From Granulicella sibirica (GTDB lineage: Bacteria; Acidobacteriota; Terriglobia; Terriglobales; Acidobacteriaceae): a stretch of 64,000 bases of DNA. The notes under the pieces were generated by a model that worked only from the letters and a program-made list of their open reading frames with translations, had not been told where the DNA came from and searched no databases. The translations under genes and the position numbers were made by a program. Shown here one piece after another: positions 26,701-35,069 of the stretch. Location of the stretch: contig NZ_RDSM01000005.1 in the NCBI RefSeq assembly GCF_004115155.1, positions 62,001 through 126,000 of the forward strand. Reading direction: 5' to 3'. Numbering within the stretch: the stretch's first letter is position 1; every line of letters begins with the position of its first letter.

Positions 26701-27078
26701 AGCGGAACCCGTCCCGGTTCGGCGAATACGGATCGCCCGAATCAGATAGCGAATGCGCACCTCGACAATCGAACCGTCACCAGATGGTTCAACACCGCTG
26801 CTTACGTCGGACAAGTAGGCGGCACGGTCGGCAACGAGCGTCGTGACCAGGTTTCCGGGCCCGGACTGCAGCGCGTGGATCTTTCGCTATTCAAGATCTT
26901 TCCCCTCACGGAACGAGTCAAGATGGAGTTTCGTACCGAAGCCTTCAACGTGATGAACACCGCGCAATTCCCGTTCCCGAACGCCTCACTTGGCAACTCG
27001 GCATTTGGCACGATCTCGAGTACTGCAAATGCCTACAACCCGCGTATTCTCCAGTTCGCCGTCCGCTTCAAGTTCTAG
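23797..27078 (+). CDS. TonB-dependent receptor with carboxypeptidase-regulatory N-terminal domain (Oar-like)
   Basis: A 1093-residue outer-membrane transporter. A signal sequence (residues 1-43, ending LYAQ) is followed by a carboxypeptidase-regulatory-like beta-sandwich (VVGTATDVSGAVIAGASVVL, about 45-130). The plug follows (ELPLNGRNFYNLVQITAG; INVITKSGTNQLHGTLYEFF), then a large barrel ending in FAVRFKF. This architecture is abundant in Acidobacteriota and is thought to import oligomeric nutrients such as glycans. GGGAG lies before the ATG. It stands alone, with a strong palindrome 39 bases after its stop, so it is probably monocistronic. The substrate cannot be predicted. Confidence 0.92.
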   Translation: MIVDRRSPPAGRSVLHSTMSFLCTGGALLLCIFSLATQNLYAQNTTADVVGTATDVSGAVIAGASVVLTDVDTQEKRTLVTNDAGQYAFTLLKPSHYSLTITSQGFKTATIASFNLSAGDRAREDAHLVIGGQDQVVEVEAQAPALQSDSSVMSNTVTETATQELPLNGRNFYNLVQITAGATEGLNNGLASGNRPDDRRLTSSVSVNGQADVINNQLIDGMDNNERVIGSIGVRPAVDAIQEVNIQTNTFTAESGRSAGAIINVITKSGTNQLHGTLYEFFRNTVLNANPYKFGQAIPKPAYRQNQYGGSIGGPILKDRTFFFGDYEGFRLSRSLNPTQTTVPTAFERASPGNFTDNPALNTTVTPTDKAGLAYFNLFPLPTSTAFTNNYTATPSNTQVGDTVDGRVDHRFSTTDFGFIRYTFNRLITNVGGLFPTVTSAGLSISPGGNLSSYAGPAKSLAHQVQFNYIHTFTPNLLLELKAGYTFLNNLQNPLNFGTAPNTAFGQQNINFSSRTNELSPVTISQGATLGGHPPIVYLENTWQYVGAVSWTHGKQTIKLGGGVIRRQDTTTQTDSASGSWTIANFTTLLTGTYTSLSRTDILFQPHNRTWEPHAYVQDDWHVAQNLTLNLGIRYDLYTPYTDTNNILSNFDTDQGKLVVAGSTADGHGNVRVDYSNIAPRVGFALTPMPKTVIRGGFGMSFAPENLTSGSALVNQPFNSTIGPCSTTSPCDPSHVHFGDGLPVPVANSATNPTGAVAAALDTHFKSTYIEQFNLTVEREFGGNVATLSYVGELGRRLAYYLPDVNPAIPNSQSFVNPSAATLAVSTFNYNTLRAFYGTSPGITQVPYFTSKGISSYNALQAVLKRRLTKGLDFAVTYTYAHNLDDAETISNDGGDGFGSVPSLVPQLEYGNANLDVRHRGTGAFNYTLPFGNDLTGYRGLLAKGWQFNGLVVLNTGLPFSITNIANRSGTRPGSANTDRPNQIANAHLDNRTVTRWFNTAAYVGQVGGTVGNERRDQVSGPGLQRVDLSLFKIFPLTERVKMEFRTEAFNVMNTAQFPFPNASLGNSAFGTISSTANAYNPRILQFAVRFKF

Positions 27079-27116
27079 TTGACATCGCTGTGAGAAGCGC
27101 CGATCAGCGGTGTGCC

Positions 27117-27138
27117 GGGCGGGATGGCCATCCCGCCC
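27117..27138 (+). terminator. perfect 22-base palindrome after the TonB receptor
   Basis: GGGCGGGATGG is directly followed by its exact reverse complement CCATCCCGCCC. It lies 39 bases after the receptor stop and could fold into a stable hairpin that ends transcription in either direction. There is no U-tract, so a protein-binding palindrome is an alternative. Confidence 0.5.
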
Positions 27139-27321
27139 TGGCTAAATGAAGGACCGCTGTCGATGCATACGTGTAAGCCTCACACACGCCATATTCCAAA
27201 CCTTAAGATTTCTTAAGGATATGTTCAACAACACGTAACACTCCTCTCACGAACGAGACATACGCGGCGGCTAATGTCCGTCTATCGCGTTCTCTGATCT
27301 GTCCGTTCCAGGAGGAAGTAC

Positions 27322-30066
27322 TTGTTTTATTCTGCTATTTCGAGAGCTTCGCGTACCATGATGCTTTGCTGGGCATCTTACGCATCTTGTGTTCTGCCGA
27401 TCCTGTCGGCAAGCCCGCAAGCTGCATTCGCCCAGGCAGCTGGTAACGCAATGATCACAGGCTCGGTGAGTGACAGCAAGGGGGGCTTGCTCCCTAAGGC
27501 TACTGTGACCGTCCGAAGCGAGTCCGGAAGCAAAACCCTCGACTTAGCTACCGATTCAACAGGCCACTTTGCGCTAACCGGTCTCCCAGCTGCGACATAT
27601 GTCATTCAGGCAACGGCACCAGGTTTTGGCGCAACCGCCAAGACCGTTCATGTAGCCGAGAACGCCACACAAGATGTGGCTCTTGCGCTCTCCGTTGGTG
27701 ATCTCACCCAGCAGGTTACAGTCGAGGCTAACGCCCAAGGTTCAATCGCCGCTGCTCTCGCGCCCATGGACGCGCTCCTCGAAGCCACATCGGCTCGCAC
27801 CGAGATCACTTCTGCCTTCATCCAGAACTTTACTTCGCCCGTGGCAGACTTCGGTGAAGCGGTCGAAATGGCACCCGGAACCTTCACGACGAATGGCAAT
27901 GGTGTCGGCCTTGGCCAATCCAGTACCTACTTCCGAGGATTTCCCGATGGCGATTATGATATCGACTTCGATGGCATCCCTTTCTACGATACCAATACAC
28001 CTTCGCATCACTCCTGGGCTTTCTTCCCTTCCCAGTTCCTGGGCGGCATCGACTTCGACCGCTCGCCGGGCACCGCTTCCACAATTGGGCCCACACCTTT
28101 CGGCGGTTCCATACATCTTCTCTCGAAGCCATTCTCCCCTGTACAGAACATCCGCGGTGGCTTCTCCTACGGCTCCTTCAACACTCGCCTCTTCGACGGG
28201 GAGTACGACTCAGGCAACTTCGGTCCCGGCCATAAAATGAACGTCAACGTTGATATCCACCATCTCGGATCGGATGGCTATCAGACATTCAACCACCAGA
28301 CACGCAATGCCGGGGATATCCAGTTCCAGTACCGCCCTTCAGAGAAGACCAGCATCACCGGCTTTTCCGCGGTCATATGGCTCGATGCCAATACTCCAAA
28401 CTTTAATGCGACGCGCTGCCAGATGTACGGAGCCCAGGCTGGCTATACCTGCACCGGCAGCAACGCACCCTTCGCTGGATCCGGACTCAATTTCCTGCTC
28501 ACCAATAACAGCGACCCGCTCCTGTACCTCAACAATCAATACAACTACTATCACGTTCCGACCGATTTCGAGTACGTAGGCGTACGGAGCGAACTAGGCA
28601 AGGGCTTTACCCTCTCCATCAAGCCTTATACCTACAACTATGACAATAGCGAAAAGTACTCGAACGCCGTTCCAATCACAGATAACTCGGCCCTCGTCGG
28701 CACCACGTATGTGCCCCTCGGCGTAAAGATTGCGAATACCTGCAACACGCTGGTCAAGAACAAGTACACCTGTGGAGTGGACAAATATAACAGCTACCGC
28801 AAGTACGGGGAGACCTCTGAGTTGAGCCAGGTGTCACGCTTCGGAGTCTTCCGAGCGGGTCTCTGGTACGAGTGGGCCAACACCAACCGGCATCAGTTTC
28901 CCGCCGATCCACTGCAGAACTGGCTTGATGCTCCGCTTCCGAACTTCTCCGAGACCTTCGTTACTAACTCCTATCAGCCATTTGCTGAATACCAGTTCCA
29001 CGTAACACCCAAGCTCACCATTACCCCAGGTATTAAGTTCGCCTACTACACCATCGGCACCAAACAGTATGCCGATAACGGCGGTAAGATCGGCGGTCTC
29101 GGTACCAACAACCCAACCTCCTTTATTACGAATGGCGGCAGTTACTTTGCTTCGCTTCCCTCCGGAGATGCTAACTATCGCATACGCGAGAACTGGTCTG
29201 TCTATGGACAAGTCGCGACGGGAAGCATTGTCCCTGCATCGGGCACCTTCGATTACACCCAGTCAGCCACCGGTACGCCGGTCGCTACGTTACCCAAGCA
29301 GCAGAAGAACCTTACTTATCAAACCGGCTCAGTTCTTAAGCTGAAGCACGTTACCTTTGACGTGGATTACTTCCATATTCATTTTGATAGCGGCTACTCG
29401 TCCTTCACACCTCTCGACACTGGGGAGCCCGTCTACTACCTTCAGCCCCCTTCGGTCACGCAGGGCGTCGAGGGTGAAAGCAACCTCTACATTACCCACG
29501 GTCTCAGCCTCTATCTGAACGCAAGCTATAACCGCGCACAGTACACGGGGGCGGCCACGGTCTTCTGCAACTCGGCCACTACTTGCCTGTCCTCGACACC
29601 ACAACTGAACATTCCGACCCCGGCCGGGCAGCGAATTGCCAACGCACCCTCTGATATTGAGACCGAGGGTCTCACCTACCAGCACAAGTCCTGGGATGCA
29701 GGCATATTCAATAAACGCGTTGGAACGATGAGCCTGGATAACAGCGGCTATCACAACGCCGGAACGATCGACCCCTTCTCTCTCACGAACCTATTCCTCA
29801 ACTACACGATCAAAAGCGGATCGCACTTTGATCAGACCAAGATCCGGCTCAGCTTCAACAACCTCTTCGACAGTCACAGCATTACCGGCAACAGTCTTGC
29901 GACGAAGGCCACCCCTGTCATCCTCACGGCCAATGGAAACACCTACAACGATCCGTTCAACTCCACCTCACCAGTGACCCCGATCTCTGGTGCTGATGCG
30001 GTCTCAATCCTGCCGGGCCGGAGCGTGATGCTGTCGGTAACGTTCGGACTCTCCGCGAAGCGCTAA
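27322..30066 (+). CDS. TonB-dependent receptor with carboxypeptidase-regulatory domain, TTG start
   Basis: A 914-residue receptor. The signal sequence ends around AAFAQA; a carboxypeptidase-regulatory domain covers about 45-125 (ITGSVSDSKGGLLPKATVTV). The plug begins with a TonB-box-like EITSAFIQNF region and includes TYFRGFPDGDYDIDFDGIPF and GGSIHLLSKPF, closer to classical ligand-specific receptors than to the Oar type. TTG at 27322 is the likely start because AGGAGGA lies 5 bases upstream; the first ATG (27358) lacks such a site. The barrel does not end in an aromatic residue (FGLSAKR). A terminator follows, then a metallophosphoesterase gene; the receptor may import a product of that enzyme (inference). 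Confidence 0.88.
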   Translation: MFYSAISRASRTMMLCWASYASCVLPILSASPQAAFAQAAGNAMITGSVSDSKGGLLPKATVTVRSESGSKTLDLATDSTGHFALTGLPAATYVIQATAPGFGATAKTVHVAENATQDVALALSVGDLTQQVTVEANAQGSIAAALAPMDALLEATSARTEITSAFIQNFTSPVADFGEAVEMAPGTFTTNGNGVGLGQSSTYFRGFPDGDYDIDFDGIPFYDTNTPSHHSWAFFPSQFLGGIDFDRSPGTASTIGPTPFGGSIHLLSKPFSPVQNIRGGFSYGSFNTRLFDGEYDSGNFGPGHKMNVNVDIHHLGSDGYQTFNHQTRNAGDIQFQYRPSEKTSITGFSAVIWLDANTPNFNATRCQMYGAQAGYTCTGSNAPFAGSGLNFLLTNNSDPLLYLNNQYNYYHVPTDFEYVGVRSELGKGFTLSIKPYTYNYDNSEKYSNAVPITDNSALVGTTYVPLGVKIANTCNTLVKNKYTCGVDKYNSYRKYGETSELSQVSRFGVFRAGLWYEWANTNRHQFPADPLQNWLDAPLPNFSETFVTNSYQPFAEYQFHVTPKLTITPGIKFAYYTIGTKQYADNGGKIGGLGTNNPTSFITNGGSYFASLPSGDANYRIRENWSVYGQVATGSIVPASGTFDYTQSATGTPVATLPKQQKNLTYQTGSVLKLKHVTFDVDYFHIHFDSGYSSFTPLDTGEPVYYLQPPSVTQGVEGESNLYITHGLSLYLNASYNRAQYTGAATVFCNSATTCLSSTPQLNIPTPAGQRIANAPSDIETEGLTYQHKSWDAGIFNKRVGTMSLDNSGYHNAGTIDPFSLTNLFLNYTIKSGSHFDQTKIRLSFNNLFDSHSITGNSLATKATPVILTANGNTYNDPFNSTSPVTPISGADAVSILPGRSVMLSVTFGLSAKR

Positions 30067-30078
30067 CTGGGAGTCAGT

Positions 30079-30118
30079 ATGGCGTCCCTGATCTGCATGA
30101 GCCCAGGGGCGCCATTTT
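30079..30118 (+). terminator. rho-independent terminator after TonB receptor
   Basis: ATGGCGTCCCTG (30079-30090) pairs with CAGGGGCGCCAT (30104-30115) with one mismatch, followed by TTTCTC. It starts 13 bases after the stop codon. Confidence 0.7.
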
Positions 30119-30236
30119 CTCGCGCGATCAGCTCAACTTTCTCGATGGCGGTACAGCTTTCCTACAGAAATCATGCATGGATACAATCCTATTCAGGTCC
30201 GCGATGCTGCGAAGAATCTGAGGATATGGGGAAGAG

Positions 30237-31760
30237 ATGTCCAATCGAGAAGCGGTAAGCAATGAGGTGATCGGAGCTCTCCACCAAAGGATATCGTTCG
30301 CGCTCGAGATTTTGCTCGTCCTTCTCGTGATGGCATTATCGGGCGCGAAAGACATGTGCGCGCAAGCGAAAGCTGCCCAGGCACCTGGGTCACACATACC
30401 GGTCGTCATGCTCAGTGACCTTCACTTCGATCCTTTTCACGATCCGGCGAAAGTGCGCCTGCTTGTAAAAGCGTCGGTGGCAAATTGGGACCATATTCTC
30501 GAGGCTCCCGACGATCCTGGACAACAAACTGCATTTGCAACGGTTCAGGGGAAATGCAAGGCTAAAGAAAACTCAGACACACCCTTCGCGCTCCTCAAAA
30601 GCAGCCTGCTCGCCGCGAAGGGCCAGGCCCCTGAAGTGGCCTTCGTCACAGTGAGTGGTGACCTCCTTGTTCACGATCTCGACTGTAGATATCGCGCAAC
30701 GATGGACCTCGAAGCGAGCACAACGGATGACCAATCCGTGTCAGCTGCCTTCGCTGAGAAGACCACGATCTATGTGATAAACAAGATAAAAGCGGCGTTC
30801 CCCAGGGTGCCGGTCTACATCGCGCTCGGCAACAACGATTCGCGATGCAACCATAACCGCTTAGATCCACACGACGCCTATCTCAAGGCGTCCGCGTCGG
30901 CGGTCGCCGACGGTTGGCGTGGCGTAAGCCCTTCTGAGAAGGCCGCAGCCTTAGGAACGTTCGAGTCGGCAGGCTACTACGCCTTAACGATACCGGCTCC
31001 GATAAGCCGAACCCGCCTGCTTGTTGTGAATGACATATACATGATGCCAAAGTACGCGACATGCGACGGAGACGATAACGACACACAGGGTGCGCGGGAA
31101 CAGACGGCATGGTTGCAGAGCCAGTTGGAGAAGTCTCGGAGAAACGGGGAACGTGTCTGGCTTCTGGGCCATCTCCCACCTGCGGTGAATGCCGATAATC
31201 TATCAGCGGAAACTGGCGCTTTCTGTGCAAGCGGCAAAGTCGTTAAGTTCCAGTCAACCGACGATCTTGCGAATGAGATGGCTGCTTACCCTGACATCTT
31301 GAAGCTTGGTATTTTCGGCCATACGCACATGGATGAATTGCGTCTGCTGCGAGCTAAGGGCGGGGGAGTTCCGGTGAAGGTTGTCGGATCCGTGTCACCC
31401 GTCAGCGGAAACAGACCGTCCTTTGTCGTGGGTTTGGTAGATCTTGCTTCGTCCAAGCTCGTGGACTACACCGTTTACGAGGCCTCGAACTCAACTGGAG
31501 TCGGGACGAAGTGGCCGAAAGAATATGCTTTCGACGAAACTTACCACGAGGCCGACTTTTCGGCCGAGTCATTGAGCGATTTAATCAGTCGCTTCCGCGA
31601 CGATACAACCGCAGCAGGCCAAGAGAGCCGCTCATACGAAGAGTACTACTCAAAGGGATCTACCGCGACGAAGAAGTCCTTCAGTTGGCCGGCCTATGTC
31701 TGTGCTTTAGACAATTCGACCGCCGCCGCCTTCAAGGCCTGCGTGTGCCAGGAAAAGTAA
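30237..31760 (+). CDS. exported metallophosphoesterase, acid sphingomyelinase-like
   Basis: A 507-residue calcineurin-type phosphodiesterase. All five metal-site motifs are present: SDLHFDP (Asp 61, His 63), SGDLL, GNND, GHLPP and FGHTHMD. The extended cysteine-containing inserts and overall length fit the acid-sphingomyelinase-like phosphodiesterase group rather than small housekeeping phosphatases. A hydrophobic segment at residues 21-35 (FALEILLVLLVMAL) acts as signal peptide or membrane anchor. Together with the phospholipase C-like gene at 19747 it suggests scavenging of lipid or nucleotide phosphate. The substrate is uncertain. Confidence 0.85.
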   Translation: MSNREAVSNEVIGALHQRISFALEILLVLLVMALSGAKDMCAQAKAAQAPGSHIPVVMLSDLHFDPFHDPAKVRLLVKASVANWDHILEAPDDPGQQTAFATVQGKCKAKENSDTPFALLKSSLLAAKGQAPEVAFVTVSGDLLVHDLDCRYRATMDLEASTTDDQSVSAAFAEKTTIYVINKIKAAFPRVPVYIALGNNDSRCNHNRLDPHDAYLKASASAVADGWRGVSPSEKAAALGTFESAGYYALTIPAPISRTRLLVVNDIYMMPKYATCDGDDNDTQGAREQTAWLQSQLEKSRRNGERVWLLGHLPPAVNADNLSAETGAFCASGKVVKFQSTDDLANEMAAYPDILKLGIFGHTHMDELRLLRAKGGGVPVKVVGSVSPVSGNRPSFVVGLVDLASSKLVDYTVYEASNSTGVGTKWPKEYAFDETYHEADFSAESLSDLISRFRDDTTAAGQESRSYEEYYSKGSTATKKSFSWPAYVCALDNSTAAAFKACVCQEK

Positions 31761-32094
31761 GCTCGTTGCAGACTTTTGATTCTTGGTTCGCGAACTGAAA
31801 GACGAAGTGCTCGCCAGAGCACGACGCGCGGGCGGCGGCCGTCGCACTCCAGCGGAGAATAGAAAGACCGTTAAACGTCTTGGAGCACTGCGAGTAAAGC
31901 CGCTATAGTCTCTAAGTTCGCTCGAGCGTCTCACGCGCCTTCCCATCGATTTGCCTCCGCCAGTTCCGGCCTGGCGGCCCGCTCTTTCTAGATCGGAGGG
32001 AAGCTCCGACCCCGTGGAACACTTCTGCGAGGCGACCTCGGAGTCCCCGGTAAAAAAACCCTGAACAAATTCGCGCAAGGCAGAATGTCTAGAT
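31761..32094. other. intergenic region before third TonB receptor
   Basis: About 330 bases. No gene, repeat or clear terminator was recognised. A 151-codon leftward frame (31707-32162) crosses both neighbouring genes and is treated as chance. Confidence 0.4.
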
Positions 32095-34413
32095 ATGAGA
32101 AAGATTCTTGCCGTGTCCCTTCTACCTGCCCTCGCTGGCGTTGCTTTTGCCCAGGTCAACACAGGTGAGCTTCGCTTTCAGATTACCGATTCGGCCGGCC
32201 TCGGCCTGAAGTCCACCATTGAGGTCTCAAGCCTCGGCAATCAGTTCCGAACCACTCTCGAAACCGATGACTTGGGCCGAACGGTCGCTCCAAGGCTTTC
32301 TTATGGTGCCTACAATGTCACGATCCGGCACACAGGCTTCGCAAGCGTCTCAAAGACTCTCGAGGTGAGATCGGCGGTACCAGCCGTATACACAGTCAAG
32401 CTTGCGGTAGCTCCCGTCGCAACGGTCGTGAACGTCGGGGACGAGGCAACGCTGGTCGACCTGGGTCGTCCATCCTCCGTCATGCAGATCGGCTCAACCG
32501 AGATCGAGCAGCGGGTCACTTCGCTTCCCGGCAGATCGGTGCAGGACCTGGTGAACTCGCAGCCAGGCTGGCTTTACGAAGGCAATGCGGTATTGCATCC
32601 GCGTGGCTCGGAATACCAGACCCAGTTCGTCATCGATGGCATTCCGCTGACAGATAATCGATCACCAAGCTTCGGCCCGGAGATCGAGGCGGATGACTTG
32701 GACTCGATGAGCATTTACACGGCCGGCATTCCGGCAGAGTACGGCCGAAAGATGGGCGGCGTTGTGGAGTTGAATACCAAGCGGAATCTGAATCCGGGGC
32801 CGCATGGCGAATTGAGCATCTCGGGCGGGAGCTACGACTCACTGCAAGGCTATGGACAGATTCAGGACACCTGGGACAAGAACACGCTGGGCTTCACAGC
32901 TTCGGGAAGCATGTCGGCTCACTACCTGAATCCGGTTGTGCCGGAGAACTACACCAATCGCGGGACGACGGGCGACTTCTCGGTCAGGTACGATCGCGAT
33001 GTTACGCCGAGCGATCGGCTCGTCCTGTACGTTCGGCATGAGCTGTCCCGGTTCGAGATCCCCAATGAGATGGTGCAGCAGCAAGCGGGGCAGCTTCAGA
33101 CAGGGGGCAACTTCGAGACGATCGGGACGGCGAGCTATCAGCATACGTTTTCACCGGACAGCATCGGGATGCTTTCAGGAATGGTCCGGGATAACGCGAA
33201 GGATCTGTACTCGAACGAGAACTCGACCCCGATGATTGCGTTTCAGCACAACGACTTCCGCGAGGGATACGTCAAAGGGACTTTTTCTTTTCATCACGGG
33301 ATCCAGGAGATCAAGGCGGGGCTGGAATCGGACACGACCTTCCTGCATGAGAACTTCAACTACACGGTTACCGATCCGACGCGGTTTGATGACAGCACTC
33401 CTCGAACGCTCTCGTTTCTCGGACAGAGGCCGGATCTGGAAGAGTCGGCCTTTGTCGAGGACATGATCCGTCTGGGCAAGTGGACAGTGAGCGCAGGGCT
33501 CCGCTATGACCATTACCAGTTGTTGCTGAACCAGTTCGCGTTCAGCCCGAGAATCTCCGTAGGGCGCTCCATTCCTTCTCTGAAGATGGTTCTGCACGGA
33601 TCGTACGACCGGGTGTTTCAAACGCCCTCGTTTGAGAACATCCTGATCTCGAGCTCGCCGCAGATCGATGAGCTGAACGATGATTTCCTCCGGCTCCCCG
33701 TCCGACCCTCCCGCGGCAACTACTACGAGGGTGGAATGACGGAGGGCTTCTCCGACAGGCTGCGGATGGATGTGAACTTCTACCGGCGGGACGTCTCGAA
33801 CTATGCGGATGACGACCAGTTGCTCAACACCGGGGTGAGCTACCCGATCGCGTTTCGCAAGGCGGTGATCTACGGGGCCGAAGGGAAGCTCGAGCTGGTT
33901 CGGCTCGGAAAACTCACAGGGTATGTCAGCTACTCGTACATGGTCGGAAACGTGTGGTATCCGGTGACTGGAGGTTTGTTCCTGGGCGACGACGCGGATG
34001 TGGCGACCTCGCAGTTGAATGGGCACTTTCCTGATTCGCAGGATCAGCGGAACACGGTGCGGACGCGCTTTCAGTACCAGTTGACAAAGCGTCTGTGGGC
34101 GGCTTCGGGGCTAAGCTACGGATCTGGTCTGCCATTCGAGTTTGATGGAGACCCGTCGGATGCGCTGGCACAGTATGGGCCGGCGGTGATCAGCCGGATC
34201 AACTTCGATCGGGGCCGCATTCTTCCGCTGCTGTCAGTGAACGCCACGCTTGGGGCGGATGTTTATTCGAGCGACAAGATCAAGATGCGCCTCCAGGCGG
34301 ACGGGGACAATCTGAACGGGCGCTTGAATGTAATCGACTTCGGCGGGCTATTCTCGGGAAATGCGATCGGACCAGGGCGCAGCTTTGCGCTGCGGCTCAG
34401 CACGAGTTTCTGA
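32095..34413 (+). CDS. TonB-dependent receptor
   Basis: A 772-residue outer-membrane receptor with a short signal peptide (MRKILAVSLLPALAGVAFAQ). A carboxypeptidase-regulatory domain spans about 22-105, the plug contains PGRSVQDLVNSQPGWLYEG, FVIDGIPLTDNRSPSFGPE and AGIPAEYGRKMGGVVELNT, and the barrel ends with FALRLSTSF. It is smaller than the receptor at 23797 and lacks that receptor's long extracellular loops. Flanked by non-coding DNA on both sides, so probably monocistronic. The ligand is unknown. Confidence 0.9.
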   Translation: MRKILAVSLLPALAGVAFAQVNTGELRFQITDSAGLGLKSTIEVSSLGNQFRTTLETDDLGRTVAPRLSYGAYNVTIRHTGFASVSKTLEVRSAVPAVYTVKLAVAPVATVVNVGDEATLVDLGRPSSVMQIGSTEIEQRVTSLPGRSVQDLVNSQPGWLYEGNAVLHPRGSEYQTQFVIDGIPLTDNRSPSFGPEIEADDLDSMSIYTAGIPAEYGRKMGGVVELNTKRNLNPGPHGELSISGGSYDSLQGYGQIQDTWDKNTLGFTASGSMSAHYLNPVVPENYTNRGTTGDFSVRYDRDVTPSDRLVLYVRHELSRFEIPNEMVQQQAGQLQTGGNFETIGTASYQHTFSPDSIGMLSGMVRDNAKDLYSNENSTPMIAFQHNDFREGYVKGTFSFHHGIQEIKAGLESDTTFLHENFNYTVTDPTRFDDSTPRTLSFLGQRPDLEESAFVEDMIRLGKWTVSAGLRYDHYQLLLNQFAFSPRISVGRSIPSLKMVLHGSYDRVFQTPSFENILISSSPQIDELNDDFLRLPVRPSRGNYYEGGMTEGFSDRLRMDVNFYRRDVSNYADDDQLLNTGVSYPIAFRKAVIYGAEGKLELVRLGKLTGYVSYSYMVGNVWYPVTGGLFLGDDADVATSQLNGHFPDSQDQRNTVRTRFQYQLTKRLWAASGLSYGSGLPFEFDGDPSDALAQYGPAVISRINFDRGRILPLLSVNATLGADVYSSDKIKMRLQADGDNLNGRLNVIDFGGLFSGNAIGPGRSFALRLSTSF

Positions 34414-35069
34414 GATGACGCCCATCGACCGGTAAGCTGGTGCTGCACTTCTTACTGAACGAAAATTACTGGCCGAAAACACGAATTCGTAACCGAAGTC
34501 GCATTCTCATTTAGCTCTGGCCCGACATCGTGGCAACAAGATGAGACCTATGTGAAAGCCAGGATCAGATGAAAGTACCTGCTACTTAACTCTTTGTCAC
34601 CTTCTTCCCACCTCTCATCGCCGAACCAATCATTCACCATGGCGAAATGATGCCGCGGTTCGCAGCGAACCGAAGCCGCGGCCTGCGCAGTGATAATCCC
34701 GGTCGGCGCTACCTGGTCCGTGCTTGGCCCAGGCAAAAAAGGTTCTCATCGCTGACCGGACTCGCTGCAAGCCCTGGGGAGATACCGATCTACTCCAAGT
34801 TTCTGCTCTCGCCCGCCCCGGCCATTACGAGTATCGCCTTAGTCCTCTTGCTGGTCTTTCCGAACACCCAGGAGATCCTCATTCAACGCGAAAAGGGTGC
34901 AAGACGTCACGCCAGTGTTCTTCCAACCTCTTCTGGAAACCAAATGCCATCTGGACGACTAGCCTCATCTTTATTCTGTTCGTTTCGCTCATGCTGATCT
35001 CGGAAAGCACATCCTTCTTGTGTTTCCAGTTCTGAGCTTTCGGCAACCTCTCAAGGCCGGCATCCGACC
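34414..35069. other. intergenic region with no supportable gene
   Basis: About 650 bases between a rightward receptor gene and a leftward beta-helix gene. Two overlapping frames (34647-34997 and 34724-35035) each have a hydrophobic C-terminal stretch, but no homology is recognised and neither has a good ribosome binding site. Confidence 0.4.

Noticed and set aside
1..34413. SusD-like partner for the TonB receptors
   Set aside because: No SusD-type lipoprotein was found beside any of the four receptors, so these are not Bacteroidota-style SusCD systems.
34647..35035. Small membrane-like frames in the spacer after the third receptor
   Set aside because: Two overlapping frames, no ribosome binding site, no family resemblance.
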